Below are positions 34,441 to 47,200 of a stretch of DNA of 64,000 nucleotides, in pieces. The DNA is from Eretmocerus hayati. Its lineage: Eukaryota > Arthropoda > Insecta > Hymenoptera > Aphelinidae. Location of the stretch: the NCBI GenBank assembly GCA_029851415.1, contig CM056741.1, positions 161,931,685 to 161,995,684 of the forward strand. The letters are read 5' to 3'. Numbering within the stretch: the stretch's first letter is position 1; each line of letters begins with the position of its first letter. The position numbers and the translations under genes are program-made. The notes beneath the pieces were generated by a model. That model saw only the letters and a list, made by a program, of their open reading frames with translations. It searched no databases and was not told the DNA's origin.

Positions 34441-35753
34441 ATGAAAGTGACTATCATCTTCATTCTCACTGTTGCTGTAGCAATGTGTGCCGCTGATAAT
34501 ATTCGTGAGTTTCAAGTGATTCTGTGTAGATCCCAAATCATTCCCTCAAAATTTTTGGTCCAATGTGTTATGCTTTATAGAATGATTCTCGTTCTTTACG
34601 ATTTGATTCCGTTCTGAAGAATAAATCAAAGTCTTGTATGTGGTTCTCAAACCATTTTTCAACATTCTGTGCTTATTAAAACGAGTTTTGCTCTTCACTG
34701 TTTCCTCTAGAAGACTCCTCGTCACTATTTTTTTCCATTCCATTTTCTGAGGTAACCTACACTCGTCAGTATTTTCTGAGATCTCATCACTATGTAAGGT
34801 ATGCAATAGTCAGAGAAGAGAAAACGTTTTTCCAAAGAAAATTTTTCCTATCAAAATTCAAACGCTTGTGTAAAATACAATACTGGCACACTTCCTGCCA
34901 AAATTTGACTAAATGTGATCTTTTGTAGTGGATATTGATTCAAGCATGCCAAATTTGAGCGATGAATCAATTGATAAGCAACCGTTTAAATCCAAGAGAA
35001 TTCACTCTTGTTGAAATTTCATGCTGAAAGTTTGATCAAGACTTCGTTTAAAACGAAGCATATTCATGGCGATAGATACGAGAGCTTATACATGAGTGAC
35101 GGGCACCATCAAAATTTGCCAATCGTATAACATGTTTCTTCTTCAAAGACCCTTTTTCTCAGTATAATTTCTCGTACAATCAATGAGATATTGGATTCGC
35201 CTCACATTCGCGATTGGTGTAGCTCTGCGAGTATTTTTAGATAAATTGCAAATTGTTTTCGAAAACCTCGAGTCAATGGAGCACTAATTTTCGTGGTGGC
35301 TGGATTGAAAAAGAATGGGCTACTTCTAATTGGAAGCTTTCCTCCGAGTCCCTCTGAGTGGACCGTGAATATGAGGTCAAAAACAACGTTAGAACTTTGG
35401 CAAGTTCGACCAATGAATAACTACAATCATCATCATTTCCGAGACGTTACAACTTTTTTTACATATTTTCTACACTTTTTATATATTTGTCCTACATACA
35501 CTCTTCCAATACATTTTTGGATACTTTCTCACAGTATCCACACTATAGCAAGATTTGAATTTTCATGAAATGATAAAATATTGAACAATCTCTTTTTTCA
35601 GTTGGCGATCTAATTGACAAGACCGCAGGAATAGTCAAGGAACCTTGCGCATCTTGGCAACTGGTATACTGTAAAACAAAGTGTATTGCTGAGGACAACA
35701 GAGTCTGCTTCAAATCCGAAGAAGCGGGAGGCTTTACTTGTAAATGTTTATAA
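34441..35753 (+). CDS. Secreted six-cysteine CS-alpha-beta peptide, two exons
   Basis: Exon 1 is 34441-34504 and exon 2 is 35602-35753, with a GT-AG intron of 1.1 kb and matching phase, giving 71 aa. Residues 1-18 are a clear signal peptide (Met-Lys start, hydrophobic core TIIFILTVAVAM, then Cys-Ala-Ala). The mature peptide of about 53 residues has six cysteines at 37, 45, 49, 57, 68 and 70. The spacing C-x7-C-x3-C-x7-C-x10-C-x1-C contains the CxxxC and CxC pair of the cysteine-stabilised alpha-beta fold, as in insect defensins, drosomycin-like peptides and scorpion toxins, and a Gly-Gly precedes the CxC. Possible roles are an antimicrobial peptide, a venom or ovarian component, or an ion-channel modulator; the sequence does not decide between them. 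The gene sits alone between transposons. No copy was noticed elsewhere in the window. Confidence 0.8.
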
Positions 35754-38161
35754 GCAAAAAAAGAATATAATTGCATTAACTTGTGGCGACCATTGCGCCA
35801 CAACACTAGGATAGTTTCAACATTAAAAAATTACATGGAATTGAATTTATCTTTCAACTGAATTGAAAAAAATTCCTTCTGGGCTATTCCAGTAAAAAAT
35901 CTACCCCCATGCTGCGAATTCTAACATGATAAATATCTAGGAATTCATTCTCGAATTGTAATTGAGGAGATGCGGGTGTAACATAATGCAAACCACTAAT
36001 TTTTCACAGATTCTTACAATAATAATTCGACTTTACTTCAACAAAGTTGTGTAATAACATTCTATATAAACAAATCTCAGCCGTCCTCTCAACACTGTGT
36101 GTTCAGCTATAAAGATTTTTTTCATGACATCATCCTCACGATCACGCAGAGTTTATCTTTCAGATGAAAGATCATCGGCGTATAAGCTAGTCCTTTACAA
36201 TGGTTTCATGCATCCAGCTATACAAATATTCCATCGGAAACCCCATTGCAAAAAATTTCAAATCTACATCTCAGTACGAGGCCTCAGAAACGCTTTAGCG
36301 ATCGCTTATTTTTCTGCAAGCATCGCATTGACTCAGTAAATTGCTTATCTGAACTATTCACGCGGGTCAAGGCTCATCCAATCGGACAGTTCATATCAAA
36401 CTAGCAACTTTACGATCAACACTTGAGTTTTTTAATATTGCTGTATTACACACTCGCCTATAAAATTAATCTCGAGTCAGGGCCGTATCAACAGTAAATT
36501 TCCATATAACAGAAAAAAATCTCTAGATCAGTATAGCAACACCTGCCCCTGTCTGTTACTTTTTTGGAAACCAGCAGTCAGGATCAGAAGCACCTGGATC
36601 GACTATATTATAGCGGGGGTGACAAAAAAAGGAGGAGTAGCGAGTTTTCATAGATTTGTACCCAGGATCTCGTATATTATTTTGTCTGATGCTACCGAGA
36701 GCGAGCAAACTATGCATACATCCCCGCGGGATATCGAAAAATCTGCCTCCGCGCGCGCGTCTCGCAACGGGGTATCGAGATTTAAATTTTTGAATGTAGA
36801 AAAAGCTCTCGTGCCGGACGAGCTCTTGCGTTTTTCTCAAAAACGATTACGAGCCATCGTTTTGCTTTTCTTTCTTTTGTCATACCTAGAACCACATTGA
36901 CCGCAAGGGATACTTGCACAAAAGCTAAAATTAAATTATGAACCTTGGTATGTATATCGATTATTTGATTTCCTGTTCCACTTTCAAATGCTCGAATTTT
37001 AACAAGAGCGATATTCACTCTTGGCTTGTATAGTCAAAGAAAGAAAATTGTATTGTCGCGTCGATTTTCATTCTGTATTCTTCTAAGCAGTGTACTAGAA
37101 CTAAATTCTGCTCTGACGATAAATCAAAGATCGTATGTATGAAAGTGAAAAATATACTGCCGGTTAGGAAACTAGAATAAATCTGTTATCGACTGCGATT
37201 GGCATTTGCCATGTCGATGATTGCAAAATGTTTGTTTGAAGCTCTTATCGGGGTGCACTGAAATTTTACGATTCTTTGGGAAATCGTAGAGTCAGAGACT
37301 TTCAAGCAATAGGAAGTTCATAGTGGTTATGACTTTTTTTTATCAATCATAAGTAACAGTAAGTAGTTTCCGCCTTCCGTGTACTATTCAACATGATCTC
37401 CGAATGTATCTCTGAAGAAATACGTGGGTGATATCCATAGGGAAAAATGTGGAAGTTTACAACGACCACAAGATCGTATCTATCAAAAGGACTCATGGAG
37501 CCGAGCAAATAGAGCACATGGTGGCAAAATCGCATTTTTTGAAAACTAAGTGAAGATATTTAGGAATCATTGAAATATGTATAAACAGAGCGATAAAAGC
37601 CCGAGACGAGAATGAAAACTTTATTTCACAATTTGGAACAAAATACGATATTCATACATGTTTGTATGTATCTTATGAAGACAGATCATTTTTCATACAG
37701 ATTTCCTGTGAAAATACACACGGGACGGGGGTCAATGAATGCTGAAAAAAATCAGGAGAAGCTTCCATCTATCATTCATCATGTACTCAATGTGCAATGA
37801 TGTTGCACCATCCTATGTCTTTGTCGAAGGAGATACACCTCTACTCTTAATAATGGGTAATTCTGTAGGGACTCATTTAAGAGCTTATGACTAATATTGA
37901 GTCGAAGTAAAATAACACGGCGTGACTTGCATTAATCTTGGAAATCATCGTGGCCGTTAGCCATTATTATTATGCCTGCCTTCTATTTGGATGATTAACA
38001 AACCATCGCAGTAATTATAGACTCATGAAGAATTTCTCATATCTCAAACCCTGACTCTATTTATAGAATTCTTCTCATGAGAAGTCCAACTTTGGGCAAA
38101 ATTGCCATCACTCATAATAATTGGAAGCTTGAGTTCAACATGATTATTAGTTTATCATGTG
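35754..38161. other. Intergenic; no gene recognised
   Basis: Open frames up to 94 codons are present, but none has a motif or splice context. The stretch 36590-36860 is distinctly GC-richer, with frames on both strands (36556-36840 and 36619-36900), and could be an old insertion. The remainder is AT-rich and without repeats I can define. Confidence 0.35.
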
Positions 38162-38270
38162 TCGAGTGCCAAAAATCTTTATTCTTTGCGAAAACTTTGC
38201 TGGCCGTCGGCAAAGCCAACGTCCAACAAGGTTTTGGTAAAGAACAAAGTTTTTGGCACGAGACTCATAT
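38162..38270. mobile_element. Short palindromic MITE (hairpin)
   Basis: From tcgagtgccaaaaatcttta to aagtttttggcacgag the segment folds into one hairpin, with central words tttgctggccgtcgg and ccaacgtccaacaag. It resembles the hairpin at 33617-33730 in size, end word and centre. It abuts the element starting at 38271. Confidence 0.75.
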
Positions 38271-39240
38271 AAGGTAAGGTAAGTGTACCCAACTTGCCTC
38301 TGTACCCAACTTGCCCCCATATGCCGATCTCGGGGATGGGCACTCGTGGACCTTCCCGCATATTTTTTCTACGTTTGTTGTGTTGATTTATGAGAAAGTA
38401 TAAGTAGTTTGCGTCGACCCCGAATCGTTCCTGCGTTCTCCAGAAAATCTGAAGTGATTTTTCTATTTTTTGTGATTGCTTAGCTAAGAAAGCACCGAGG
38501 GAATCGCTTTCAGTAAAATCGGTGTCAAATTCTTTGAGTTCAACCAATCTTAACGTACCTTAGCGCATTCGATTCCTTGTTCCAAGACCTTCAAAATCCA
38601 TTTTTTAAAATTGCAAAATTTGAATATGGAGCTGTTTTATGTGCAAAATACGGAGACGATTTGTAAACAAGGATGCCAACATCGGAGTGTACTCAACATG
38701 CCCCCCATATGTTTATCTCGAAGAGGCGTGCAGCACGACGTTTTTTTTTACCACTCAGAACATGTTTATCACGTCAAAATAGGTTAGAAATAGTGTTTCA
38801 AACCACCGAAAAGCTCCAAATGTGCGTGCACGGCAATAAATACACTTTATCGACGATTTTCATCATTTACTTCGGAAGAATTGAGACAGTTCGGCCCCAA
38901 TTGATCCAAATTGGACGTAGTTTAGTGCATTTTAAAGGTCCTTAAACAAGCTTCAAAATGAGCTGAAATACGTTGGAAAATATTGAGATGGACCAGAGTT
39001 GTTGGGAAAATGGCTTAATGGGGGCAAGTTGGGTACACACTTTTGTAAACTCTCAAAAATCACCTTTTGGGATAATTAAAACAGTTTGGCTCCAGTTGGT
39101 TCAAATTGAATGTATCTTAACTTTTTTTGAAGGTCTTAAGACAAGCTTTAACATGAGGTAAGGTACGTTGGAAAATATTGAGATGGACCAGAGTTATTGG
39201 GAAAATGGCTTAATGGGGGCAAGTTGGGCACTTTGACCTT
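38271..39240. mobile_element. aaggtaag/gtacccaacttg element, 970 bp
   Basis: The element begins aaggtaaggtaagtgtaccc and ends with the complement-like gttgggcactttgacctt. AT flanks both ends (38269-38270 and 39241-39242), as at the related 54803-55597 element. Internally the phrase gtacgttggaaaatattgag, followed by atggaccagagtt, occurs twice (38968-39001 and 39165-39193), each before gggggcaagttggg. No transposase is visible; a 122-codon minus-strand frame in the left arm has no motif. Confidence 0.72.
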
Positions 39241-39567
39241 ATGTTGCTCGAGTCGTAGAAAGAATACATCATGTGATTAATAACGCATGTGATGAAATGA
39301 CTCACCAGATAATTTATTAGATTACAGATAGAGTTTATCGTCTATCAAACAGCTGGTAGCTCACTGCAATCTCACGAGGAAATTTTTTTCAGAAAACACG
39401 AATCTTGAAGCGTGAGTAATCGTAGTGAACTTACAACAGATGAAGGAGAGCCAGAGCAACATAGAAATGATTAGATGTGTTGAAATGAGAATAGAAGTTC
39501 CAACCATAATTTGAGCTTTCATTTTCTTTTCAAAATATCTAATAGTTATTGTCCTGCGTTATAATTA

Positions 39568-41107
39568 GGGGAAGTGTACCCAACTTGCTATTATTGTCAT
39601 CTCGTTAGGCTATTTTCTCAACAACTTTAGCTTACCTCAATATTTTCCAACGTACCTTAGCTCATTTTAAAGCTCGATTCAAACCCCACAATCTTCCCAA
39701 AAAGTGAATTTTGAGACTTTACAAAAAGGCGTACCCAACTTCACCCAACTCACAATAGTGTGAATTGATGAACAAAAGCATTTTCATCGCCATGCAATCA
39801 CTTTTTAGAGTTTCGCGCCAGTCCAAATCATCATTCCCGGCTAATTTGACGCGACAAAGGCGTTCTGAGTCGTAGAAAAAGTCATCATCCTGCACGCTCT
39901 TTCGAAATGACCAAGGGGGCATGTTGGGCACACACCGATTTTGGCCTCCATATTTGCGAATTATCTTTGTACCTATTTTGCTCATGAAGAAGTTCCAGAT
40001 GAGAGTTTTGCAACTTTGAAAATATGCTGCTGAAACCCAGGTAGAAATTGTGAGCATTTTTTGGCCAGAAACTGGCCGAGTCTAACCTAATTGCATTGCA
40101 ACTATATCTATACAATATTGCATGGGTGGCCAAAAAATTGGTCACATTTCTACCAGGGAAGAGATTTGCAGAATGCTCTCTCATGGCAAAATATGGCCAT
40201 TTATTAAACTAACAGACACGGAAATGCAATGACCAACAAATATGAATTTTTAGCGGACCACCAATATAAGCGCGAAAAAAAACTTTGACTTACAACCCAA
40301 AAGATTATACTGGATTTCTATTGAAATTTTAAGGAAGCTTATAAAATGTTCATTTTGCCATTATAAATCGATTGGTTTATAAGGAATTTCGTTGAAATAA
40401 ATAAGAAAACTTGAAATATCGTGGGATTTTTTGTGAATGATGCAAAAATGGTTTAAACGATGTAGATGAATATAAGAAATGAACATTATCCGGAGGACGG
40501 AGAATAGTCAAAAAATGATTGTTTAGGTTACCATAAGAAGTTTTGTATGAAAATTGTGGTCTTGTGCAGAAGATAATCAATTTTTTGAAAAATTTGAAAA
40601 CATTTTTCCTCTCAAGACGCATAAATCGATAACTGTCTGATGGATTGCACGACGAAAACGAGTGCACGAAAAAACAACGCTCCCCCCCTCCTCCATACTC
40701 ACACACACGCGCGCGCGAGTGGAAAAATTAGGGAAGAATCTCTTGTCACGAATAAAACCTTTCCTCTTTGAGAAAGCAAAACGATCATTTCGAAGGTCTC
40801 GAGATATTGAGAAATCGAATGCTTTCAAGTACGTTGCGATTGATCGAACTAAAAAAACTTGACACCAATTTTACCGAACGCAATTTCCTCGGTAATTTCT
40901 GAGCTTTGCAAACACGAAAAATGAGAAAATCTTTCTAAATCCTCTGAGAAACGCAGAATTGATTTGGAATGGATCCGAGCCGCTTATTTTCTCATATTCC
41001 CTCATTACAAACGGGAAAAAATTGAAGGAAGGTCAACAAGTGCCCTCTCCTGAAATCGACATGGGAGGTCAAGTTGGGTACAGAGGCACCTTGGTTACGC
41101 TTACCTT
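39568..41107. mobile_element. gtacccaacttg element, about 1.54 kb
   Basis: The left side reads aggggaagtgtacccaactt and the right side, reversed, aaggtaagcgtaaccaaggt then gtacccaacttgacctccc. Family phrases recur inside, including gcgtacccaacttcacc at 39730 and gggggcatgttgggcacac at 39914. The small ccctgg-type MITE at 40036-40158 has inserted into it. No coding sequence is supported. Confidence 0.62.
40036..40158. mobile_element. Short MITE with ccctggtagaaat-type ends, 123 bp
   Basis: The left end cccaggtagaaattg and the complement of the right end, ccctggtagaaatgtg, form inverted repeats. Inside are tttttggccagaaactggcc and ggtggccaaaaaattgg, the ggcc words of the 1.38-kb relative at 27913. 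It is the same family as 58174-58273. Confidence 0.82.
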
Positions 41108-41709
41108 ATATCAAGTTTCCAACTTCAATTCATCGACTCATCATGAATTTTAGACTCGCGCATCGCTCTGAGCTCAATATATCGATTGGTTGAGAAAAAA
41201 ATCAAGAAATAAATCAACCATGATTCTGCCATATATGTACATCAAATGTAATAATTCCACAATAATCTGTCACACCTGCAAAGAAAAGTGAATCGAGTGC
41301 AACGCTTACGTATGCATAGGCCACGCAATCACATCTTTGCGTCAATAATAGACCATGGCACGATGATGTATCGGATATGACATTAGACCAAAAGTAACCT
41401 GCAGAGTCTCATCAATAAAAATCACGTGGGATTATATATAGTAACCACTCCGCCTCCTTTATAGACTAGATGGCTGAAACTTGTTGATTCTCCATGCTGG
41501 TACATCAGGGTCAGACACAGCAATGACTGTCAATATACGAGGGTGTGCGCCAGGTGTCATTTTGTCACAACTGCGAGTGACAGAGAAACCCCAAAAAAGA
41601 TCTTCGATTGATATGCATGTGGATGTAGCTGTCACTTTGACAATACTGAACCAACCCCGGGATCAATTTTATTACGATTCACGCTCAAATACGGAAGACA
41701 CTCAAGGTG
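41108..41709. other. Intergenic between two elements
   Basis: An 83-codon plus-strand frame (41481-41732) runs into the next foldback element and has no motif. No gene or RNA is recognised. Confidence 0.4.
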
Positions 41710-42788
41710 TATATGTCGCAGGCTCTTGGTGAAATCAGCCTTTTCGTGAAAATCCTAGGCTCTTCATGAAGAGCCGGCCGATCGTGTCAGCGCTGATCCC
41801 TTCCACTTTGTTACACCATCGGCCTAGCCTTTTCGTGAAAAGGCTGACTCGTCCAGCCTTTTCATGAAAAGGCCAAGTCGGGTTAGGCCCTTGGTGTACA
41901 GATGGGCAGAGCCATCAGTACCGCTGTCGAGCAAAGTCAGTATCGCAGTCAAAGCTGTCGAATTAATTGAACTTCTCACAATCATATTGAATTGAATAAT
42001 CTTATAATAATTGATCGATGGAATATTTGGAATCGGCTTGCTCAGATAGGACTTTCAAAGGTTAGAGCCCATTAAAACTGAAACGAAAATGTATATTGTT
42101 GCTCGGGGTGTGTGAAAAAACTGACTCTGATCTCATTTAGTACAAAGCTACATCAATCGAAGACTACGAAGCGTACCAAATATCTAATAGTTGATCAATT
42201 ATGTCAATTCTTATCAGCACAAAGTAGGCTCGAGTGTGGCGCCCATAGTTAGAATTGAATTTTTTCAAATCATAGAATGATTTTTAGATGACGAAAATTT
42301 TCACGTGAATTGATTGACTATTAGATATTTGATAGTCTTCGGAATCTTCGATTGATGTAGCTTTTTACTAAATGAGATCAGAGTCAGTTTTTTCACACAC
42401 ACCGAGCAACAATATACATTTTCATTCCAGTTTTAATGGGCTAACCTTTGGAAGTCCTATCTGAGCAAGCCGATTCCATCGATCAATTTTCATAAGATTA
42501 TTCAATTTTAATATGATTGTGAGAAGTGCAATTAATTCGACAGCTTTGACTGCGATACTGACTTTGTTCGACAGCGGTACTGATGACTCTGCCCATCTGT
42601 ACACCAAGGGCCTAGCCCGACTTGGCCTTTTCATGAAAAGGCTGGACGAGTCAGCCTTTTCACGAAAAGGCTAGGCCGATCGTGTAACAAAGTGAAAGGG
42701 ATCAGCGCTGACACGATCGGCCGGCTCTTCATGAAGAGCCTAGGATTTTCACGAAAAGGCTGATTTCACCAAGAGCCTGCGACATATA
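41710..42788. mobile_element. Foldback element, 1,079 bp, arms about 490 bp
   Basis: The left arm from tatatgtcgcaggctcttgg pairs with the right arm ending aagagcctgcgacatata over about 490 bp with few mismatches; the loop is about 42205-42300. Each arm contains its own smaller palindromes: ctcttcatgaagag, agccttttcgtgaaaaggct and agccttttcatgaaaaggc. There is no open frame worth noting. The high arm identity implies a young element or ongoing arm conversion. The outermost 16 bp are themselves inverted, so the target duplication is hidden. Confidence 0.88.
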
Positions 42789-43354
42789 TTCATGTGCTGC
42801 TTGATGAGAAGGTTTATCTTCCCTTGTTGTAGAACTCTTCGAGCTCAGGTTCGATCATTATGATGAGGTCAAGATTGGAAATATCACGGTTCATTTCCAG
42901 AAGCAGCATTTTGCGGTTATTCAAGCAGATCATCGAATGATAATTTTGATTCATACTGATTATTCAATCCTGCACTTTTCTGATTAGGCAACTTCTTTTT
43001 GTTGACTCGTGTTCATTAGGCTATCCGTTACTTCCCAATATTCTTTGATAGAGCTCTTTACCTCAAAGAGGGTCTCTGGCGATAAGAACTTCCTCCCTCA
43101 CAACCCTCTCCCTTATACAGCCATATTTCTCAACTTCTGAAGTCAATATTTTTTCTCAGTTACCGTTTTTTTTTCTGCGCATGCGCGTGATTCAGAAAGT
43201 ATTCTTGATCGTTGTCCTTTAAAAGTATTCTTCATCGATAGTTGACGAAATTTTTCTCAGAATCACCCCTTCATAAAGTTGATTTGATGCATTACAATCT
43301 GAGTTGTGAGAAGTTTCGGAAAGGGGAAGCAGATTTGGCAGACCACCACCGTTC

Positions 43355-43880
43355 AAGGTAGTTGTACACTAAAATGCAAAATATACCAGAATGTCACCAA
43401 AGTTGGTGAGGATTTAGTTCAAGTGTTAATGAACACCTGTGCAGAATTTCAAAATGATTGACCGTTTTGTTTCAGAGTGGTAGTCATCAAAATTCGTCCC
43501 TTTTAGCATGGCGCTCATGCGGGATCGTCGACTCCCATATAAACGCAATGTTAAAAGTGGCGGGTTCTTGATGGCTACCACTCCGAAACAAAACGGTCAA
43601 TCATTCTGGATATTTGCACAGGTGTTCATTAACACTTGAACTAAATCCTCCCCAAGTTTGGTGATTTTCTGGTATACAGTGTAATCTCCCTTAACGGATA
43701 CCTCCTATTAGCGGACACCTCTCAATAACGGACAATTTTTTGCGACCAGCAGAAGTATATCACAGAAATGAACCTCTGATTAGCGGACACTTCCGGATAG
43801 CGAACAGTTTTGATGCGACCAGAGCTATCCGTGCGACCGGAAATTTTACTGTATTTTCAGCTTTAGTGTACAACTACCTT
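43355..43880. mobile_element. Middle inverted-repeat element with aaggtagttgtacac ends
   Basis: Ends are aaggtagttgtacactaaa and its exact complement at 43862-43880. The arms match inward through accaaagttggtgaggattt, gttaatgaacacctgtgca and accgttttgtttc. The right arm is interrupted by the pogo-like insertion at 43677. Without it the element is about 350 bp. Confidence 0.85.
43677..43851. mobile_element. pogo/Tigger-like MITE, 175 bp, TA target
   Basis: The element reads cagtgtaatctcccttaacg at the left and, reversed, cagtaaaatttccggtcgc at the right, and is flanked by TA on both sides. Internal repeats of ttagcggaca, taacggaca and gatgcgacc are typical of pogo-derived MITEs. It is the innermost of three nested insertions. 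Confidence 0.72.
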
Positions 43881-44215
43881 AACTCTTAAACATTCGATAC
43901 TCCTGACTCTTTAACTTTTCGAAAACAGTCAAAACTCTGCTTAGAGTGCATCAAATCGACATTATCAGGGAGTCATTTTGATGGGAATTTCATCAGTTGT
44001 CGATTGAAGATACTTTCAGAGACCTTTCACCACGTGCATAGACAAGAAAGGCCAATAACAGAGGAAAGAAGTTGAATTGGAAATCACGGGAAATGGCTCT
44101 ACAAGTAGGGAGGGGTCGATAAAATTTTTTCTCAAAGTTTTTATCTCCAATTCTAGTCATAAGAAGGACTTTTAGGGAGTGAAGGAGTTTATATGAAAAT
44201 ATTGGGAAATAGCAG

Positions 44216-47200
44216 ACACTCCTGGGTTTTCATATTCCCTTCGTAAGTCTACTCATTTCATGATATTTATCAGGGCATTCTGGTTGTGACATTGGTATAT
44301 AGACGCACTATGGATTATCTAGAAACCGTTCTCCTCATTGAGGTTGTAATTTTGCAATACACATGAATTATTTCCATAAGAAATTGGAACACCAAGAAAC
44401 ATTCCACGATATTTGTCCCTTATACGTTTTTCAACCCAGTCTGAAATAAGGTAATGTTGACTAAACTGGAATAAAAGTTCCTAGAATTTGATAAATATAT
44501 TTATTCATTGGGGATTCAATTATTTCGAAAAATTATTTCCTTCTCAGTATACTTGCAGGATAAGAGAATCATTGACCTAGGAGATAAAAGCCAGGAAACT
44601 TAACTCGAATTTGCAAAAGTCAAACAGTTTGCTTGGACTTTCTCATCAGTGAAATCATCAGTCAGGCAAGACTCGAGTGACTCGATTGAAATTTCAAGTT
44701 TGGTTTCTTAAGTCTTTCAGATCTATGTAAATCTTGCGAGAAAAGACTGATTCTCTGCAATCATTTGAAAAACTTACTACTGAGCTCATGCGTGGAGGGC
44801 TAGAAATGAGAATAGGAAAGATACTGTGTTTTCTGCATCCTCATGCGCAACGAATACGAATATTTATTGTGATACTCCCTCGCTCACGAATCCCAGTGGA
44901 TTTTCTTCGCCTGTACATATTTCCAAGAAAAATCGTAACATATCCTCGGGAGCTACCCACGCACGACAGGGTTCCATAGAAAAGGTGCGAAAGGATCTTC
45001 GATGTCAGCATTTCCAGGTATTGGATGTGGGCACCATGAAAAAATACAGACAGATAATTGCAGGTAAACCGCGCCTGCTCACCCTCTAGATTTATATATC
45101 CGCCCCTACAAAAGTGGTCACCTCTATTGTTTACGAACGACTAAGAAAGCTAGTGATTTCCGTTCATGCATCATTTCTTTTGTGGCTGACAGTTCACGTT
45201 TGGGCTATAAAATTGATCAATGTTTGTGTTTATGGATTCAAATCGATAGTAATGATGCACTTGGAAAATTTGGGCCCATGAGAATGACGGTTAATGGAAC
45301 TAATATACGATTTCGGTTAAAGTCTTGGGGTCACCCTCAAGAAAATAATGAGAATAAAGTAAAACTCTGAAGTTCAGCTTGATGTCGAGTTATCTATTTC
45401 TAGGGCAAAGATTTTCATGAAGATTAAGTTCGATATTAGCCTTACTAAAAGCCAGCTACTAGTAATATTCTGAAAATTTGCAGAGCATTATCAAATGAGA
45501 CTGAGAGGATATCTACAAAGATGACAATGCGAAAGACCACACTTGCAACTATCCGTGGCTACTGAAATACAGACTAGAGGCATCGACGAAACAAGTTTCA
45601 TCTATTAGAAACAGATGCGTAATTCTTGATAATCCATGCAAAAAACATTGACAATCAATTTGACTAAATTTCTTGCCTTGAATATCAAGAAATGATCCGC
45701 ATCAATAATAATTCAAGAATCTTGAAGGTGTTGACAGCAGAAAATGATACCTCATCTAACTTGATTGATATCTCGTTAGTACGATTTGACAGTGAAAGGA
45801 AATTACGACTTTTTCGAAGGGGTAGAATTCCATGTATTCTTTCAATTTCTCGTACAATTGTCTTATACTGGACAGATGCACGATCTTCATTTCAAAATTG
45901 ACCGAGATTCACGAATGTTGAAAAATAAAGGAGAAAACCCCTCACGGAAAACCCTGGACTAACGAAAATATATATTAGAATCTTCAGTAACTTTCCTGTG
46001 TCGGTTTCAAACCCGATTGCTCTTGACGATTGCTCTTTATTTTCAAATTATTCTGAGGATGCCTGCTATATTATATAGTATGTCCACACAAGATATTATA
46101 AAAGTTTGAATTCATCAAATTTCCAGTTCTCTCAACAGTACACATCGTTGTGTGCATTTTTATGAGCTATCTTGGATAATAGAATTCTTTTAATTCATGA
46201 AAAATTCACGGTCCTTTTATCTTTCTACCAGAGGATGTCTTTTGGCGTTACTTCAACATAGCGTTGACTGGAAATGGGATCGATAGAGGCGCTTATAGCT
46301 GTGGCACATCCATTTGACCTCAAAATGACTTGCACATTTCACATTAGACTGAAAATTTTGAAAGACATTGAAGTTTTCATAAAATATAGAGTGAATAATG
46401 TCTGACATGATGAAATGGAAGACCACCCAAGCGAGCATCTAACATGTTCAAACGATAATGAACACTGATTTTCAAAACTCTGAGATCTGCAACAAATCGA
46501 GGGATCGAGGTACACTCATTACGATAACTTGTGTATAGCGACTGATTAAACAAAGCCCTCGCATGGGTAGCGAATTGAGGACCATTACACACTTTCTCCT
46601 CGGGAATCAATGCATATGCACTGCAAATCAGTGGTTGGGAGCGATTTCCACTGATTCCGACGGAGAGAGCAGATGGAACTCGAGATGAAACAAAACTTGA
46701 TGTAGTACCTCCAGGACAGCTGTTTGGTCAAGTATTTAGTGTTTGAACCTCGGTTTGAACCTCACATCTACGTAATCACCCCAAGTCAACCATATCTTGG
46801 CTCAAAAATTGCAGTAAAATAAAAATGACAAAACCTATTACTCCTCATCAATCAAATTTGGGTCACCAATCACCTCAGACATAATAAAATAAGTTGCAAC
46901 TGAACCAACGTGTAAAGTCACATTGTCGAAGAACCCCAGTTGAATAGTGCGCGGAGAAGCGCTCGATGGTGGACGAAATATGTGCCTGCTCTCTGCAACA
47001 GGCTGAGGAGGGCGGTTTTGAATGGTTGACCTTGATAAAGCGGCTTCGAAGCCGTTGAGCTGCGCGAGTATACGAGAACAAAGAGATGATGTTGTCCTTT
47101 GTCAAAGGAGGAGACCCGTCTATACTTTTTCATCTTTCTCTCTCTTACTCGTTGCTGTGTGTATCCTCTTGCACCCCCGACTATATACTTACTCTTCTTG

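Larger units (their letters stand above)
43033..44215. mobile_element. Outer inverted-repeat element, 1.18 kb, host of two nested insertions
   Basis: Diverged arms run from cttcccaatattctttgata to atgaaaatattgggaaatag. Inner landmarks present on both sides include cagttaccg/ggccaataac, gcgcatgcgcgtgat, gaaagtattctt and aagttgatttgatgca. The same inner words make up the 660-bp element at 50166, so the two are one family. Elements at 43355-43880 and 43677-43851 lie inside. Confidence 0.7.

Noticed and set aside
36556..36900. Overlapping 93-94-codon frames on both strands
   Set aside because: Mirror frames in a GC-rich patch are expected from stop-poor composition; no motif on either strand.
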